Positions 55,191 to 63,793 are shown, numbered from the stretch's first letter. The stretch is DNA of 64,000 bases from Bacteroidales bacterium (GCA_016938235.1 JAFGVA010000150.1:106831-170830); one strand, 5' to 3'. Notes: generated by a model not told the origin, from the sequence alone. Program-made: numbers and translations.

Positions 55191-55231
55191 ATTTTTTTAA
55201 GATCGTCAGAATCGGGATTGAGTTGCGGCAT
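53858..55231 (-). CDS. GAF-like tandem-repeat protein; N-terminal part of an interrupted gene
   Basis: A protein of 457 residues (462 if started at GTG 55246) built of tandem GAF-like units. Each unit has a helical lead RLKELK-x-LT-IL, then LQEIC-LPE-WQYP-TVVRITY, a strand with FNETPW, and IEVFYLKEFEQADEGPFLKEERSLL. The Trp of each unit lies at 77, 206, 334 and 462 (from the GTG), a period of 128-129 residues; the fourth unit is cut in half by TAG. There is no signal peptide or membrane helix, so it is cytosolic. GAF units bind small ligands or serve as dimerisation sensors. It should be read together with the PPDK_N gene downstream as one ~1530-codon gene. Confidence 0.82.
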   Translation of the reverse strand: MPQLNPDSDDLKKMKVFYDVTSILSIDKPLEKIISEVCNAIPVACKLPREVSVRIYINGVQFCSDFFNETPWIEQHKFRFPDNQEGLIEIYYSKKYITEAGNDALLRDEVFLNNIAILLSGFILKNKFRDLYHKNTERLKELKGISQTTEILKKGYKLEQLLQEICNFLPEAWQYPEQTVVRITYNNTVFLSSTEFNETPWFQKQTFETSDNKQGSIEVFYLKEFEQADEGPFLKEERSLLDNLAALISNSVSNKNLNELLSGNTERLKELRELNLTNTILHEHNDLDKSLQIICSNLPEAWQYSGDTAVRITYGKMVFVSREFKDTAWVQRQSFKISDKTTGLIEVFYLKEFPEADEGPFLKEERSLLVNLASLIEGSAIKTVFNKLLYENRERLKELKAINLTSAIIAEGKDIITTLQEICNILPKSWQYPKYTVTRIIFGNIICVSPNFSETNW

Positions 55232-55246
55232 ATTCTGTTGTTTCAC

Positions 55247-55572
55247 TAAACTAAACTAAACCTTAATCATTCATTGTTCTGTTTTCATATCAATGAATAA
55301 TCTCTCAAAAAAACATGGTTTAAACCACATATACCAAAGATATTAGATTTTCACAAATAAGCCTTAATCCTCTGAAGTATCATAAAAGTAAAAATAACCA
55401 TGTTCAGTCTTATAATAATTTATACGATTTTGAAGTCTGCTTAAGAAGGCTAAATTAAAATACTCTAATGGAAATTGTAATCCGGTAAAATGCGTAATCT
55501 GTTAAAATAAGCAATAGATAATTTTAATTGACTAAAAACAACATAAGATTGGTTACAAGTTTAAATCATTGT
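55247..55572. other. Intergenic region between the GAF-PPDK operon and nfnB
   Basis: About 325 AT-rich bases. The only clear signal is the promoter element at 55335-55342. A direct TTTAG repeat (three copies on the minus strand) lies at about 55247-55261. No gene and no strong terminator for nfnB is visible. Confidence 0.3.
55335..55342 (-). promoter_or_regulatory. -7 promoter element of the GAF-PPDK-NarL operon
   Basis: The minus strand reads TATCTTTG, perfect to TAnnTTTG, 104 bases before ATG 55231, implying a leader near 95 bases. No -33 TTTG at the usual distance. Confidence 0.45.
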
Positions 55573-57054
55573 TTAATTAGCACGGTCTTGCAAATATTGG
55601 TGAATACCTGCAGCAGCTTTCCGTCCATCGCCCATGGCTAAAATAACAGTGGCACCTCCCCGCACAATGTCTCCACCGGCAAAAACACCTTCGATGTTAC
55701 TTTGCATGGTTTCTGGATTTACTTCAATAGTCTGCCATTTAGAAATGGCCAGATTTTGTATACTTTTAGGCACAATAGGATTGGGAGATACGCCTACACT
55801 AACAATAACCTGATCAATTGCAATATCGTATTCAGACCCATTAATCGGAACAGGTTTTCTGCGGCCTGAGCTATCAGGTTCACCCAACTCCATTTTTTGT
55901 ACTCTCACTTTATTCACATTTCCGTGTGAATCAGCAAAATATTCAATAGGATTTGTTAATGTGATAAATTCAATTCCTTCTTCTATAGCATGATGAATTT
56001 CTTCTTTACGGGCAGGCATTTCATCTATAGACCGTCTGTATATAATAATAGCCCTTTCGGCTCCCAGGCGTTTTGCGGTTCTTACAGAATCCATAGCTGT
56101 ATTGCCACCTCCGATAACTGCTACATTTTTGCCCATATCAACGGGAGTATCAAACTCAGGATTAGAGGCATTCATCAGATTTACACGTGTAAGATATTCA
56201 TTGGATGAAAGTATTCCGTTATAGTTTTCTCCGGGAATATTCATAAAACGAGGCAGGCCTGCGCCGCTACCTATAAAAAAAGCCTGAAAACCTTCTTCAC
56301 GCAAATCTTCAAGAGTAGCTGTTTTTCCAACTACGAAATTCTTAACGAATTTTACACCTTCTTTTTTTAGTTTTTCAATTTCAAAATTGACAATGTTATT
56401 TGGTAAACGAAACTCGGGAATACCATACTTTAAAACCCCGCCAAAATCATGTAAAGCCTCAAAAATGGTTACCTGATAATTTAAACGTGCTAGATCACCG
56501 GCTGCAGTGAGTCCTGCCGGACCACCACCTATTACGGCAACTTTGGGTCCGGTAACTATTTTATTTTCAGCAATATTCTCTTGATTGTTTAAGCACCAGT
56601 CGGCAACATAACGCTCAAGGTTACCAATACCCACAGCAGGTTTATGAAGCTTTAGTGTATAAAAACAATTTGCTTCGCACTGTATTTCTTGTGGACAAAC
56701 CCTGCCGCACACTGCGGGTAGCATATTGGTCTGATTAAGGGTATTCGCTGCTTCAGCTAATAAACCGGCCTCGATATATTTAATAAATTTAGGGATATTT
56801 ACACCAACCGGACAACCTTCCATGCAGGTGGGATTTACACAATCAAGACAACGACCAGCTTCTGCAATGGCTTGTTCTGGACTTAAACCCATATTTACTT
56901 CGATATGACTTTTGACACGAATATTTGGCTCAACCTCAGGCATTCGAATCCTTTCCAATGCTGTGCGATCTTTTGCTTTTATCGATTTTCGGAGATCAAT
57001 TCTCCATTCTTCCTCTCTATCTTGTTTTATATTATTGCTCATTAAATCAGACAT
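55573..57054 (-). CDS. nfnB: NfnB-type NADPH-binding flavoprotein (glutamate synthase small-subunit family)
   Basis: A 493-residue iron-sulfur flavoprotein. Two N-terminal [4Fe-4S] sites: Cys69, Cys72, Cys77, Cys81 (CLDCVNPTCMEGC) and Cys116, Cys120, Cys126, Cys130. FAD site VAVIGGGPAGLTAAGDLARL (about 170-189) and NADPH site VAVIGGGNTAMDSVRTAKRL (about 310-330), closing GVFAGGDIVRGGATVILAMG. Alone this matches gltD, but the partner 18 bases upstream is an NfnA-type subunit and no large glutamate synthase is present. I therefore call it NfnB of an electron-bifurcating NADH-dependent ferredoxin:NADP oxidoreductase. The assignment depends on that context. Confidence 0.88.
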   Translation of the reverse strand: MSDLMSNNIKQDREEEWRIDLRKSIKAKDRTALERIRMPEVEPNIRVKSHIEVNMGLSPEQAIAEAGRCLDCVNPTCMEGCPVGVNIPKFIKYIEAGLLAEAANTLNQTNMLPAVCGRVCPQEIQCEANCFYTLKLHKPAVGIGNLERYVADWCLNNQENIAENKIVTGPKVAVIGGGPAGLTAAGDLARLNYQVTIFEALHDFGGVLKYGIPEFRLPNNIVNFEIEKLKKEGVKFVKNFVVGKTATLEDLREEGFQAFFIGSGAGLPRFMNIPGENYNGILSSNEYLTRVNLMNASNPEFDTPVDMGKNVAVIGGGNTAMDSVRTAKRLGAERAIIIYRRSIDEMPARKEEIHHAIEEGIEFITLTNPIEYFADSHGNVNKVRVQKMELGEPDSSGRRKPVPINGSEYDIAIDQVIVSVGVSPNPIVPKSIQNLAISKWQTIEVNPETMQSNIEGVFAGGDIVRGGATVILAMGDGRKAAAGIHQYLQDRAN

Positions 57055-57072
57055 AAAAATGTGTTAAACGGG

Positions 57073-57885
57073 TTAATTGTTTTTAGTATTTTTTTCGGTT
57101 GCTGGGTTATAGGCTTTAAGCCTAAGAAGCAATTCATCGAAATCTACCTCATGAGCATCGAATTCAGGTCCATCAACGCAAACAAAACGGGTTTCTCCGC
57201 CTACTGTTACCCTGCATGCACCACACATACCGGTGCCATCAACCATAATGCTGTTAAGACTTGCCAAAGTATGTATATTGTACTTTTTTGTTAGCAGGCT
57301 GGTGTATTTCATCATAATTGCCGGGCCAATGGTTATCGCCAGATCAATTTTTTCCCGATTTATTATTTCTTCCATTCCCTCAGTAACCAAGCCTTTTTTG
57401 CCATAACTTCCATCGTCGGTCATTATTATTACTTCATCAGAATATTTCCGAATACTGTCTTCAAGTATTATTAGATCTTTCGAGCGTGCTGCCAGAACGG
57501 TAATAACTTTGTTGCCTGCTTTTTTCATTGCTTCAACAATAGGATTCAGTGGAGCTATGCCCACTCCGCCTCCGGCACACAGTACAGTTCCGACTTTTTT
57601 AATGGCTGTTGGTTGTCCAAGCGGACCTGAGATATCAGATATTATGTCACCAACCTCCAGGTTGGCAACTTTGTGACTGGTAACGCCAACTTTCTGTATT
57701 ATTAATGTAATAGTACCTTTTTCTGTATCGGCCGAAGATATTGTAAGCGGTATGCGTTCCCCCTTTTCTCCAATTTTAACAATAACAAAATGTCCGGCTT
57801 TGCGTTTTTGCGCTATGAGAGGCGCATGTATAACAAGTTTTACAACCTTATCGGACAAATACTCTTTCTCAACTATTTTATTCAT
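57073..57885 (-). CDS. nfnA: NfnA-type NADH-binding FAD/[2Fe-2S] subunit
   Basis: A 270-residue protein of the sulfide/dihydroorotate dehydrogenase-like FAD/NAD-binding family. FAD domain with RIPLTISSADTEKGTITLI (44-62), NAD domain with VLCAGGGVGIAPLNP (101-115), and a C-terminal [2Fe-2S] site VDGTGMCGACR with Asp216, Cys221, Cys224 and, later, Cys236. An Asp ligand at this place is a feature of NfnA. With NfnB it would bifurcate electrons of NADPH to ferredoxin and NAD+, or run in reverse. Start ATG 57885; first gene of the operon. Confidence 0.9.
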   Translation of the reverse strand: MNKIVEKEYLSDKVVKLVIHAPLIAQKRKAGHFVIVKIGEKGERIPLTISSADTEKGTITLIIQKVGVTSHKVANLEVGDIISDISGPLGQPTAIKKVGTVLCAGGGVGIAPLNPIVEAMKKAGNKVITVLAARSKDLIILEDSIRKYSDEVIIMTDDGSYGKKGLVTEGMEEIINREKIDLAITIGPAIMMKYTSLLTKKYNIHTLASLNSIMVDGTGMCGACRVTVGGETRFVCVDGPEFDAHEVDFDELLLRLKAYNPATEKNTKNN

Positions 57886-57947
57886 TACTTAATCATGTAT
57901 TTTGAGCTTAAAAATAATATAACTTGTTCGCTTCTGCTTTGGGTGGG

Positions 57948-57955
57948 CAAAATTA
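57948..57955 (-). promoter_or_regulatory. -7 promoter element of nfnAB
   Basis: The minus strand reads TAATTTTG, perfect to TAnnTTTG, 63 bases before ATG 57885. Confidence 0.4.
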
Positions 57956-58068
57956 CGAGAAACACCTAAGAAAAAAACTTAAAGACCTAAAATCAGAGAA
58001 TAGTATGAATTTCAGGAAAATAAAAAAATAGCTTTAAACAAAAGGGATTTAGTTTACTGAAAAAATAT

Positions 58069-58386
58069 CTAGTCGCTTAGCAATTCCTTCCAGTCATAAG
58101 CATAACTTACAACCATATTTTCAAGACGGTTTAACTGAACAATTACCCTTTTATCTTCATTTAAAACAAACTTTTGGCGGGTTTCATTCCATTCATAGGG
58201 CGACATTTCCATTTTAACTCTTTCCGGAATAGTATGATAACTGTTCAGACAACCAAATTTAGCTTGTAATATTCTTAAATATTTGCTGTCAAACTCATCT
58301 AAACCATAGAAAACATCGTGCACATAAGAATCTCGTAAAATCCACTTATAATCCTTTGGTTGGTCGAATTGTGTATTTAGTATCAT
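58069..58386 (-). CDS. Hypothetical protein, 105 residues
   Basis: I do not recognise it. The sequence is intact, acidic and aromatic (PKDYKWILRDSYVHDVFYGL, YHTIPERVKMEMSPYEWNET, VVSYAYDWKELL), without signal peptide, membrane helix or cysteine pattern (one Cys). It looks like a small globular cytosolic protein. It has no close neighbour on the same strand: nfnA ends far off on one side and the alcohol-dehydrogenase-like gene lies 109 bases on the other. No promoter is clear. Confidence 0.6.
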   Translation of the reverse strand: MILNTQFDQPKDYKWILRDSYVHDVFYGLDEFDSKYLRILQAKFGCLNSYHTIPERVKMEMSPYEWNETRQKFVLNEDKRVIVQLNRLENMVVSYAYDWKELLSD

Positions 58387-58495
58387 CGTAATTTGTTTTA
58401 TGCATGTAAACTACTTTGTTAAATTTATTGAAAAATCTTATTCATTGGTAAAAAACTTTTAACAAACGATGTTTATTATGATAATGACACAATTC

Positions 58496-59470
58496 TTAGT
58501 TTTCTCCTGAAATATCAATAACCACCTTCCCCATTGTAAGCCCATTTCCAAAATACTCAAAGGCTTTGGCGGTGTCTTTCAGCTTAAAAACTTTGTCGAC
58601 TATCGGTTTTATTATGCCTGTATCTGCAAGTTCTAATAAAGTTTGCAGGTTTTTATTGGGTTTATGAGCAATAATGCCTAGTTTTTTGTTGCTGAACAGA
58701 GAAATTACTGATCCAAACAGCATAGTCTGAATTATTGTTGAAGATGAGCCTCCTATCATTTTATATATTCCGCCCGGTTTTAGTGCTCTTTTATAGTCAA
58801 GAATACCGTGGGTTCCGTATATGTCAATAATAATATCGTAGCTCGAAATGTTCTTGGTAAAATCCTGTTTCGTATAATCAATAACCTGATCTGCACCCAG
58901 TTTAAGCATATTCTCAAGTTTTATGGAACTGTCAACTCCTGTAACTTCAGCTCCCAGGTGCTTGGCAAGCTGTATGGCAAACGAACCCGACCCACCTCCT
59001 GCTCCGTTAATTAAAACATGCTGACCTTCAGATACCTTCATTTTATCGAGCACACCTTGCAGCGCTAAAACTCCTGCCTGGGGCAAGGCCGCAGCTTCGG
59101 TGTATGATAAAAAGTCAGGTTTGAAAGTTAATAGATTTTCTTTAGCGCAAACAAACTCTGCAAAACCTCCCCAATAATTACTAATATCGCCAAATACCTT
59201 GTCACCTTTCTGAAATTGAGTTACTTCCTTGCCAGTTTCAACTACTTCGCCGGCAATATCTGAACCCAAAATGGTTCTTCTAGGTTTTCGAAATCCATTA
59301 ATGGCTTTATTTACAAAAGGTTTTCCGCGCAAAAGACCCCAATCGAAATCGTTTATTGAACATGCATGAACTTTAACCAGAACTTCTTTGACACCGGGTG
59401 TTGGAACATCAACATCCTCGAAGCGTAAAACATCTGCTGATCCGTATTTGTGGTAGGTAATTGCCTTCAT
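58496..59470 (-). CDS. NAD(P)-dependent medium-chain alcohol dehydrogenase / quinone oxidoreductase-like
   Basis: A 324-residue MDR-family oxidoreductase. N-terminal GroES-like domain with SDIAGEVVETGKEVTQFQKG (about 69-88) and KGDKVFGDISNYWGGFAEFV; Rossmann domain with VLINGAGGGSGSFAIQLAKH (about 151-170). It lacks the Cys ligands of zinc-dependent alcohol dehydrogenases, so it belongs to the quinone-oxidoreductase branch. The substrate is not predictable. ATG 59470; monocistronic. Confidence 0.92.
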   Translation of the reverse strand: MKAITYHKYGSADVLRFEDVDVPTPGVKEVLVKVHACSINDFDWGLLRGKPFVNKAINGFRKPRRTILGSDIAGEVVETGKEVTQFQKGDKVFGDISNYWGGFAEFVCAKENLLTFKPDFLSYTEAAALPQAGVLALQGVLDKMKVSEGQHVLINGAGGGSGSFAIQLAKHLGAEVTGVDSSIKLENMLKLGADQVIDYTKQDFTKNISSYDIIIDIYGTHGILDYKRALKPGGIYKMIGGSSSTIIQTMLFGSVISLFSNKKLGIIAHKPNKNLQTLLELADTGIIKPIVDKVFKLKDTAKAFEYFGNGLTMGKVVIDISGEN

Positions 59471-59562
59471 TTGCTATTTTAATTTATTAAACTAATACTT
59501 TATAAAGTGACATTAACTATCTTTATATGTGTATTTTAATAAAATTATATAGTTGTGCAATA

Positions 59563-60000
59563 TTATAATTTTTTTCGGTAACCGTTTACTGCATCTTCGC
59601 CATATCCTAGTGATTCATAGAGTTTGTGTGCTTCAGTTCGGTGTTTGCTGGATACAAACAAAATCATTGAACAGTTGAATCGCCTGGCACGTGCCTCAAG
59701 GTCAAGCATTAACTTTCGGGCTATTCCTTTTTTCCGGTACTGACTTAATACAGCTACATTCTCAACCACCATAAATGGTTTGCATTCTCCAAACAACTCA
59801 TAGCAAAGCACTCCCATAACCGAGCCTACAACAGTATGGTTTTCAATAGCACATAATAGCATGTAGTTCGGATTATTCGTAATTTTTGAATAGGTTCTGT
59901 ACATGGCTTCCAGATCAGACTTTGATCCCTCAAAACTTTCCTCGTAAAGGCATTTTAGTCCTTCAATATATTCCTCTGAAATGAATTGAATATTAATCAT
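59563..60000 (-). CDS. GNAT family N-acetyltransferase
   Basis: A 145-residue acetyl-CoA-dependent transferase. Motif A: VENVAVLSQYRKKGIARKLM (about 78-97, with the QxxGxA-like RKKGIA pyrophosphate loop). Motif B: LYESLGYGEDAVNGYRKKL at the end, common in GNATs that act on small substrates. The N-terminal SVMGVLCYELFGE is the beta-2/3 hairpin. The substrate is unknown. Confidence 0.92.
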   Translation of the reverse strand: MINIQFISEEYIEGLKCLYEESFEGSKSDLEAMYRTYSKITNNPNYMLLCAIENHTVVGSVMGVLCYELFGECKPFMVVENVAVLSQYRKKGIARKLMLDLEARARRFNCSMILFVSSKHRTEAHKLYESLGYGEDAVNGYRKKL

Positions 60001-60076
60001 TTACTTTAAAATCTTATATGAATACTTACCTCAATTTAAATAAGTCGCAATATATGAATCATTTATCATTATTTTT

Positions 60077-61363
60077 CTAAAGACTTTCTATTTTATAACT
60101 AATTCGATTTTTATTCTTCCAGAATTCAGGATCGTAATTTTGAAGTTCCTTTTCTATGGAATTGTCCTGGAGAATCTGGTCGGCTCTAAAAGGAACCGCG
60201 TTATCTAATTGAAAATCTGTACTTACAAAGGCTTTAGTTATTTCTAAAATGGAGTGTTCTGTGTATTTGCCTCTGTATTTTTTTGTTGCATCGGCATATC
60301 CAATAACGATGGTTTTACTGGGATACCATGTTTCGTTAATTAATTTGTATTCGGTATTATGCTGAATTAAAAGTTTATCCACCTCAATTCGGAAGAGGGC
60401 GAGCAGTGGTTTTGCCAGAGCGGGGATTGTTATTTCTGACTTAGATTTTACAGCAATCAGTGCAAAAGATGCGCAATCGATAAAAAGCTTCGCATCAATT
60501 AATGTATTATCCAGTGGCTTTGTACTGATGCATCTGATAACATAAATTTCTCTGCCAGAGTAAATTGTATTGGGTTCAAAGGATAAAATGAAATGCTTAA
60601 TGTTTTTTTTATTGTAATAATTTCGAATGTTTTTGATTAAATCGTCAGATGGAATACTTTGAGGTCCGCCAAACATGATTTGTAAAGCCTGGGATTGATT
60701 TGTATCAATATCCTCTCCTTTCCTGTTTGACTTTTTTAAACTTTTTTCATGCTTCTGTTCAGAATATCTGCTTAAAAACTGCATTTGGGCAAGATCATCC
60801 CGGGTTCTCACCTGGTGCAGGCAAGCTAAACTTTTAGCCGTATCGGTATTTGATGGATTGTATAAATCAACATAGGCTTCTTTATAATCTATATACTTTC
60901 CGTTTTCTTTTATTTCTTCCATGTAAAAGCCTTTAATTATATAGGGTTTGGTTGAATAAAAAGTATCATAATATTCGAGTGACTTTGTTACGATTTGCAA
61001 AGGAGTCAACGGTTTAATAATTACTTCTTTAATTTCGTTTACTTTTTCTTTTAGAGCCAAAGTGTTTTTCCCATCTTTTTTAAAGTCGTATAAATTCATT
61101 TGAAATGAATAATAGCCCAGATAATTTACTTCGAGTGTTGCACTGTTTACTAAACTATCAGGAATATAGAGACAAAACAGTCCTTGTTTATTTGAGATAG
61201 TGCCGATAAATCCTTCCTTTAAACTTATTGTTGCGTATTCTAGCGGGTTTTTTGTTTTCGAATCGATAACCTGGCCTTCTACTTTAAATAAACCTTGTGT
61301 ATAGGAAAATGGCGACAAAACGATTAAATTAAGTAGCACTAAGATGTAATATTTTGTATTCAT
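60077..61363 (-). CDS. Exported carboxypeptidase-like regulatory domain protein, 428 residues
   Basis: Signal peptide 1-22 (ending ...SYTQ), a carboxypeptidase-regulatory-like domain (about 27-110: VEGQVIDSKTKNPLEYATIS, TISNKQGLFCLYIP, NYLGYYSFQ), then a beta-rich C-terminal domain (about 120-428) with KGFYMEEIKENGKYIDYKEA and later YKLINETWYPSKTIVIGYAD. This architecture occurs in many Bacteroidota as uncharacterised outer-membrane or periplasmic proteins. It lacks a TonB plug and barrel. Single gene. Confidence 0.8.
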   Translation of the reverse strand: MNTKYYILVLLNLIVLSPFSYTQGLFKVEGQVIDSKTKNPLEYATISLKEGFIGTISNKQGLFCLYIPDSLVNSATLEVNYLGYYSFQMNLYDFKKDGKNTLALKEKVNEIKEVIIKPLTPLQIVTKSLEYYDTFYSTKPYIIKGFYMEEIKENGKYIDYKEAYVDLYNPSNTDTAKSLACLHQVRTRDDLAQMQFLSRYSEQKHEKSLKKSNRKGEDIDTNQSQALQIMFGGPQSIPSDDLIKNIRNYYNKKNIKHFILSFEPNTIYSGREIYVIRCISTKPLDNTLIDAKLFIDCASFALIAVKSKSEITIPALAKPLLALFRIEVDKLLIQHNTEYKLINETWYPSKTIVIGYADATKKYRGKYTEHSILEITKAFVSTDFQLDNAVPFRADQILQDNSIEKELQNYDPEFWKNKNRISYKIESL

Positions 61364-61900
61364 GGTGTAAGGAATTTGGTTGTGCGTGTAAATTTATTCC
61401 TTATATGGAAACAGTAAAGCCAAAAAATCACAAATAGTATTTCCTGTTTGAATCTTTGTTTACGGAATTTTACTTAACATAATATCGACGCTTTAAAGAC
61501 ACTATTTCAATTGAAGTTTAATCAGTGTCATAAATATTAAAAAATTAAATTGAGTTGAAAATCAATAATATAATTATGTTACTTGAAGTATATTTTTAAT
61601 ATTTTATAATAACTGAAATATTGTAGTAGACTGGAATTCAAATAATTATTCCTATCTTTATATCAGATTAATAATAAAAAACCCAAAACACAAAACCCAA
61701 AGCCCATGAAAACTTCAGTCAATACTATCCTCAGCTGTTAGCTTTCAAATTCATTTTTTTTAATGTATGAAGTTGAGCTTAAACCAACATGAACGAAAAG
61801 GTTAATGTGTGGTTTGTGTATCCTATTATTACTTGAATTACTTAAACAATTAAGTTAGTTACATTAATTTATTTACCTGATAATTAATTGATTATTACAT
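61364..61900. other. Intergenic region before the MFS transporter
   Basis: About 540 AT-rich bases. A direct repeat-like AAAACCCAAAACACAAAACC lies near 61676-61695. A tiny frame at 61706 (MKTSVNTILSC) and another at 61761 end within 15 codons and look accidental. No promoter box, tRNA or hairpin stands out. Confidence 0.3.
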
Positions 61901-63133
61901 ATGCTTTTTCGGATATATAATTCATATATACACTCTTTTAACGGACTCAGAAAAGAAGTTTGGTATCTGGCATTAATAACTCTGGTAAACAGGGCAGGCA
62001 CAATGGTAATTCCTTTTCTATCCTTATATCTGACCGAAGATCTTGGGTTTTCACTTAAAAATGTTGGTTGGGTATTGACATCTTTTGGCCTGGGGTCGCT
62101 TCTGGGGTCCTGGCTGGGAGGTAAACTAACCGATAGATTTGGCTTCTATCCCGTTATATTTTGGAGTTTATTTCTTTCGGGTATTTTATTTATTTTATTG
62201 CAGTTTATGCATTCCTTTGAGATGGTATGCATTGGAGTTTTTCTGGTTTTGGTTGTTGCCGATTTATTTCGGCCTGCTGCATTTGTAGCAATTAATGCTT
62301 ATAGCAAGCCTAAAAACAGAACTCGATCTGTAACTCTAATCAGGCTGGCTATAAATCTTGGGTTTTCATTAGGTCCGGCTTTGGGAGGTCTTATAATTGC
62401 AAAAGCCAGTTATGATGGATTATTTTGGATTGATGGACTGACTTGCATTCTTGCAGGTTTCTTGTTTTTTAAACTTCTCGATAAAAAACAAGTTAAAAAA
62501 GAAAGTAGTGATACACCAGCCAGCCTTGCTGCATCACCCTACAGAGATATGCCTTATTTGTTACTTCTGTTTATCGTATTCATTATTGGAACTGTATTTA
62601 TGCAGCTATTCTCATCATTACCAATATTTTACAGGAATATTCATTTTCTCTCGGAAGATTCTATTGGACTTCTTCTGGCAATGAACGGAATTTTGATATT
62701 TGCTATTGAAATGCCTTTAATCAAACATTTTGAGCAACCTAAATATTCTGCATACCGAATTTTGAGCTTGAGTACACTTCTTATCGGCTTATGTTATTTT
62801 TCTTTGAATTGGACAAACTGGTCAGGTATCCTTGTAATTAGCATGTTGTTTCTGACATTTGGAGAAATGCTGAACTTTCCGTTTTTCAACCGTTTTGCAT
62901 TAGATCGGGCTGAAAGAGGAAAATCAGGGGAATACATGGCTTTGTATACCATGGCCTTTAGTTTGTCAAATGTTTTTGGACACAACATTGGAATGAGAAT
63001 GGTTGATGCTTTTGGTTATAAAACAACCTGGAATATCTTTTTTGTAGTATTATTAGTCGCAGTGGCCTTAATACAAGTACTAAAAGCAATTATGAAGAAA
63101 GAAAAAAATATTTCAGGGAACCTCAATATTTGA
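61901..63133 (+). CDS. Major facilitator superfamily transporter (DHA1-like)
   Basis: A 410-residue inner-membrane protein with about 12 transmembrane helices. The MFS motif A is in the loop between helices 2 and 3 (LGSWLGGKLTDRFGFYPVIF, where GxxxDRxGxR is usual). A second pseudo-repeat follows the long central loop (KKQVKKESSDTPASL, about 197-211). Helix 5 has the antiporter-like LGPALGGLI. It is probably a drug or metabolite exporter; the substrate cannot be read. ATG 61901 follows AT-rich sequence without a clear Shine-Dalgarno. Confidence 0.9.
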   Translation: MLFRIYNSYIHSFNGLRKEVWYLALITLVNRAGTMVIPFLSLYLTEDLGFSLKNVGWVLTSFGLGSLLGSWLGGKLTDRFGFYPVIFWSLFLSGILFILLQFMHSFEMVCIGVFLVLVVADLFRPAAFVAINAYSKPKNRTRSVTLIRLAINLGFSLGPALGGLIIAKASYDGLFWIDGLTCILAGFLFFKLLDKKQVKKESSDTPASLAASPYRDMPYLLLLFIVFIIGTVFMQLFSSLPIFYRNIHFLSEDSIGLLLAMNGILIFAIEMPLIKHFEQPKYSAYRILSLSTLLIGLCYFSLNWTNWSGILVISMLFLTFGEMLNFPFFNRFALDRAERGKSGEYMALYTMAFSLSNVFGHNIGMRMVDAFGYKTTWNIFFVVLLVAVALIQVLKAIMKKEKNISGNLNI

Positions 63134-63412
63134 GTAACTGGCTTGATATAATAAAGAAAGTTCCGAAGAAAGTTTATGCTTATTTATGTGATAATAAACT
63201 GTTTCGATATGGTTCTTAAGTGTCGCGTTCTATTAGGCAATGCAAAAATTAGCGATAAACTATTTACAGCTATCATATTCACAGATTCAAGTTTAAAACT
63301 TGAATCAATAAAAAAAGGATGTAAACACAAAAATAAATAAGGAATATTAATGTATCGGCAGTAAAAGCATTAAGAAATGCAGCAAGTAGTAAAAAAAAAT
63401 TATAGAAACTAT

Positions 63413-63793
63413 TTATGCAGCTACATGGCCTCTTATAGAAATAAACCTGAATTTTACTCTTTCTAATTTAGATTCAAATAATTGGCCGGTTTCAAGATGG
63501 TCTTCATCATCAGATTCATAAAACCACTGTACAATAATTTCTTTAATATTCAGGTTTTCATCGAGTAATTTCAATAAAGCAAACAATTGCATGGCTGCAG
63601 TAGTATTAATGTAATCCAGTTCGATGTTAAAATGTACAGCTTCATTATCAAACCCTTTAATCCATTCAATAACAGGTTTAAAAGTATCCACAGCATTATC
63701 AGTTATTATCCTTCCATGAATGTTGAATTCCCCGTTTGTTTTAAAATCAAATTCGGGTGAATTTTTTGTGCTTTCTATTTTTAAATTTTCCAT
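63413..63793 (-). CDS. SiaC-like regulatory phosphoprotein (DUF1987)
   Basis: A 126-residue protein of the DUF1987/SiaC family. It begins MENLKIESTKNSPEFDFKTN, the usual start, and carries HFNIELDYINTTAAMQLFAL, the STAS-like segment with the phosphorylatable Thr-Thr, as in SiaC switched by the SiaB kinase and SiaA phosphatase. ATG 63793 follows a strong AAGGGAG Shine-Dalgarno; the frame is open further up to the window edge but those residues do not look coding. Its SiaAB partners would lie beyond the window. Confidence 0.88.
   Translation of the reverse strand: MENLKIESTKNSPEFDFKTNGEFNIHGRIITDNAVDTFKPVIEWIKGFDNEAVHFNIELDYINTTAAMQLFALLKLLDENLNIKEIIVQWFYESDDEDHLETGQLFESKLERVKFRFISIRGHVAA

Noticed and set aside
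55573..57054. Calling this gene gltD, small subunit of glutamate synthase
   Set aside because: No large subunit is nearby, and the partner gene is an NfnA-type flavoprotein with Asp plus three Cys for its [2Fe-2S] cluster.
61676..61696. CRISPR-like short repeat in AAAACCCAAAACACAAAACC
   Set aside because: It is a low-complexity A/C run with no spacers and no cas genes.
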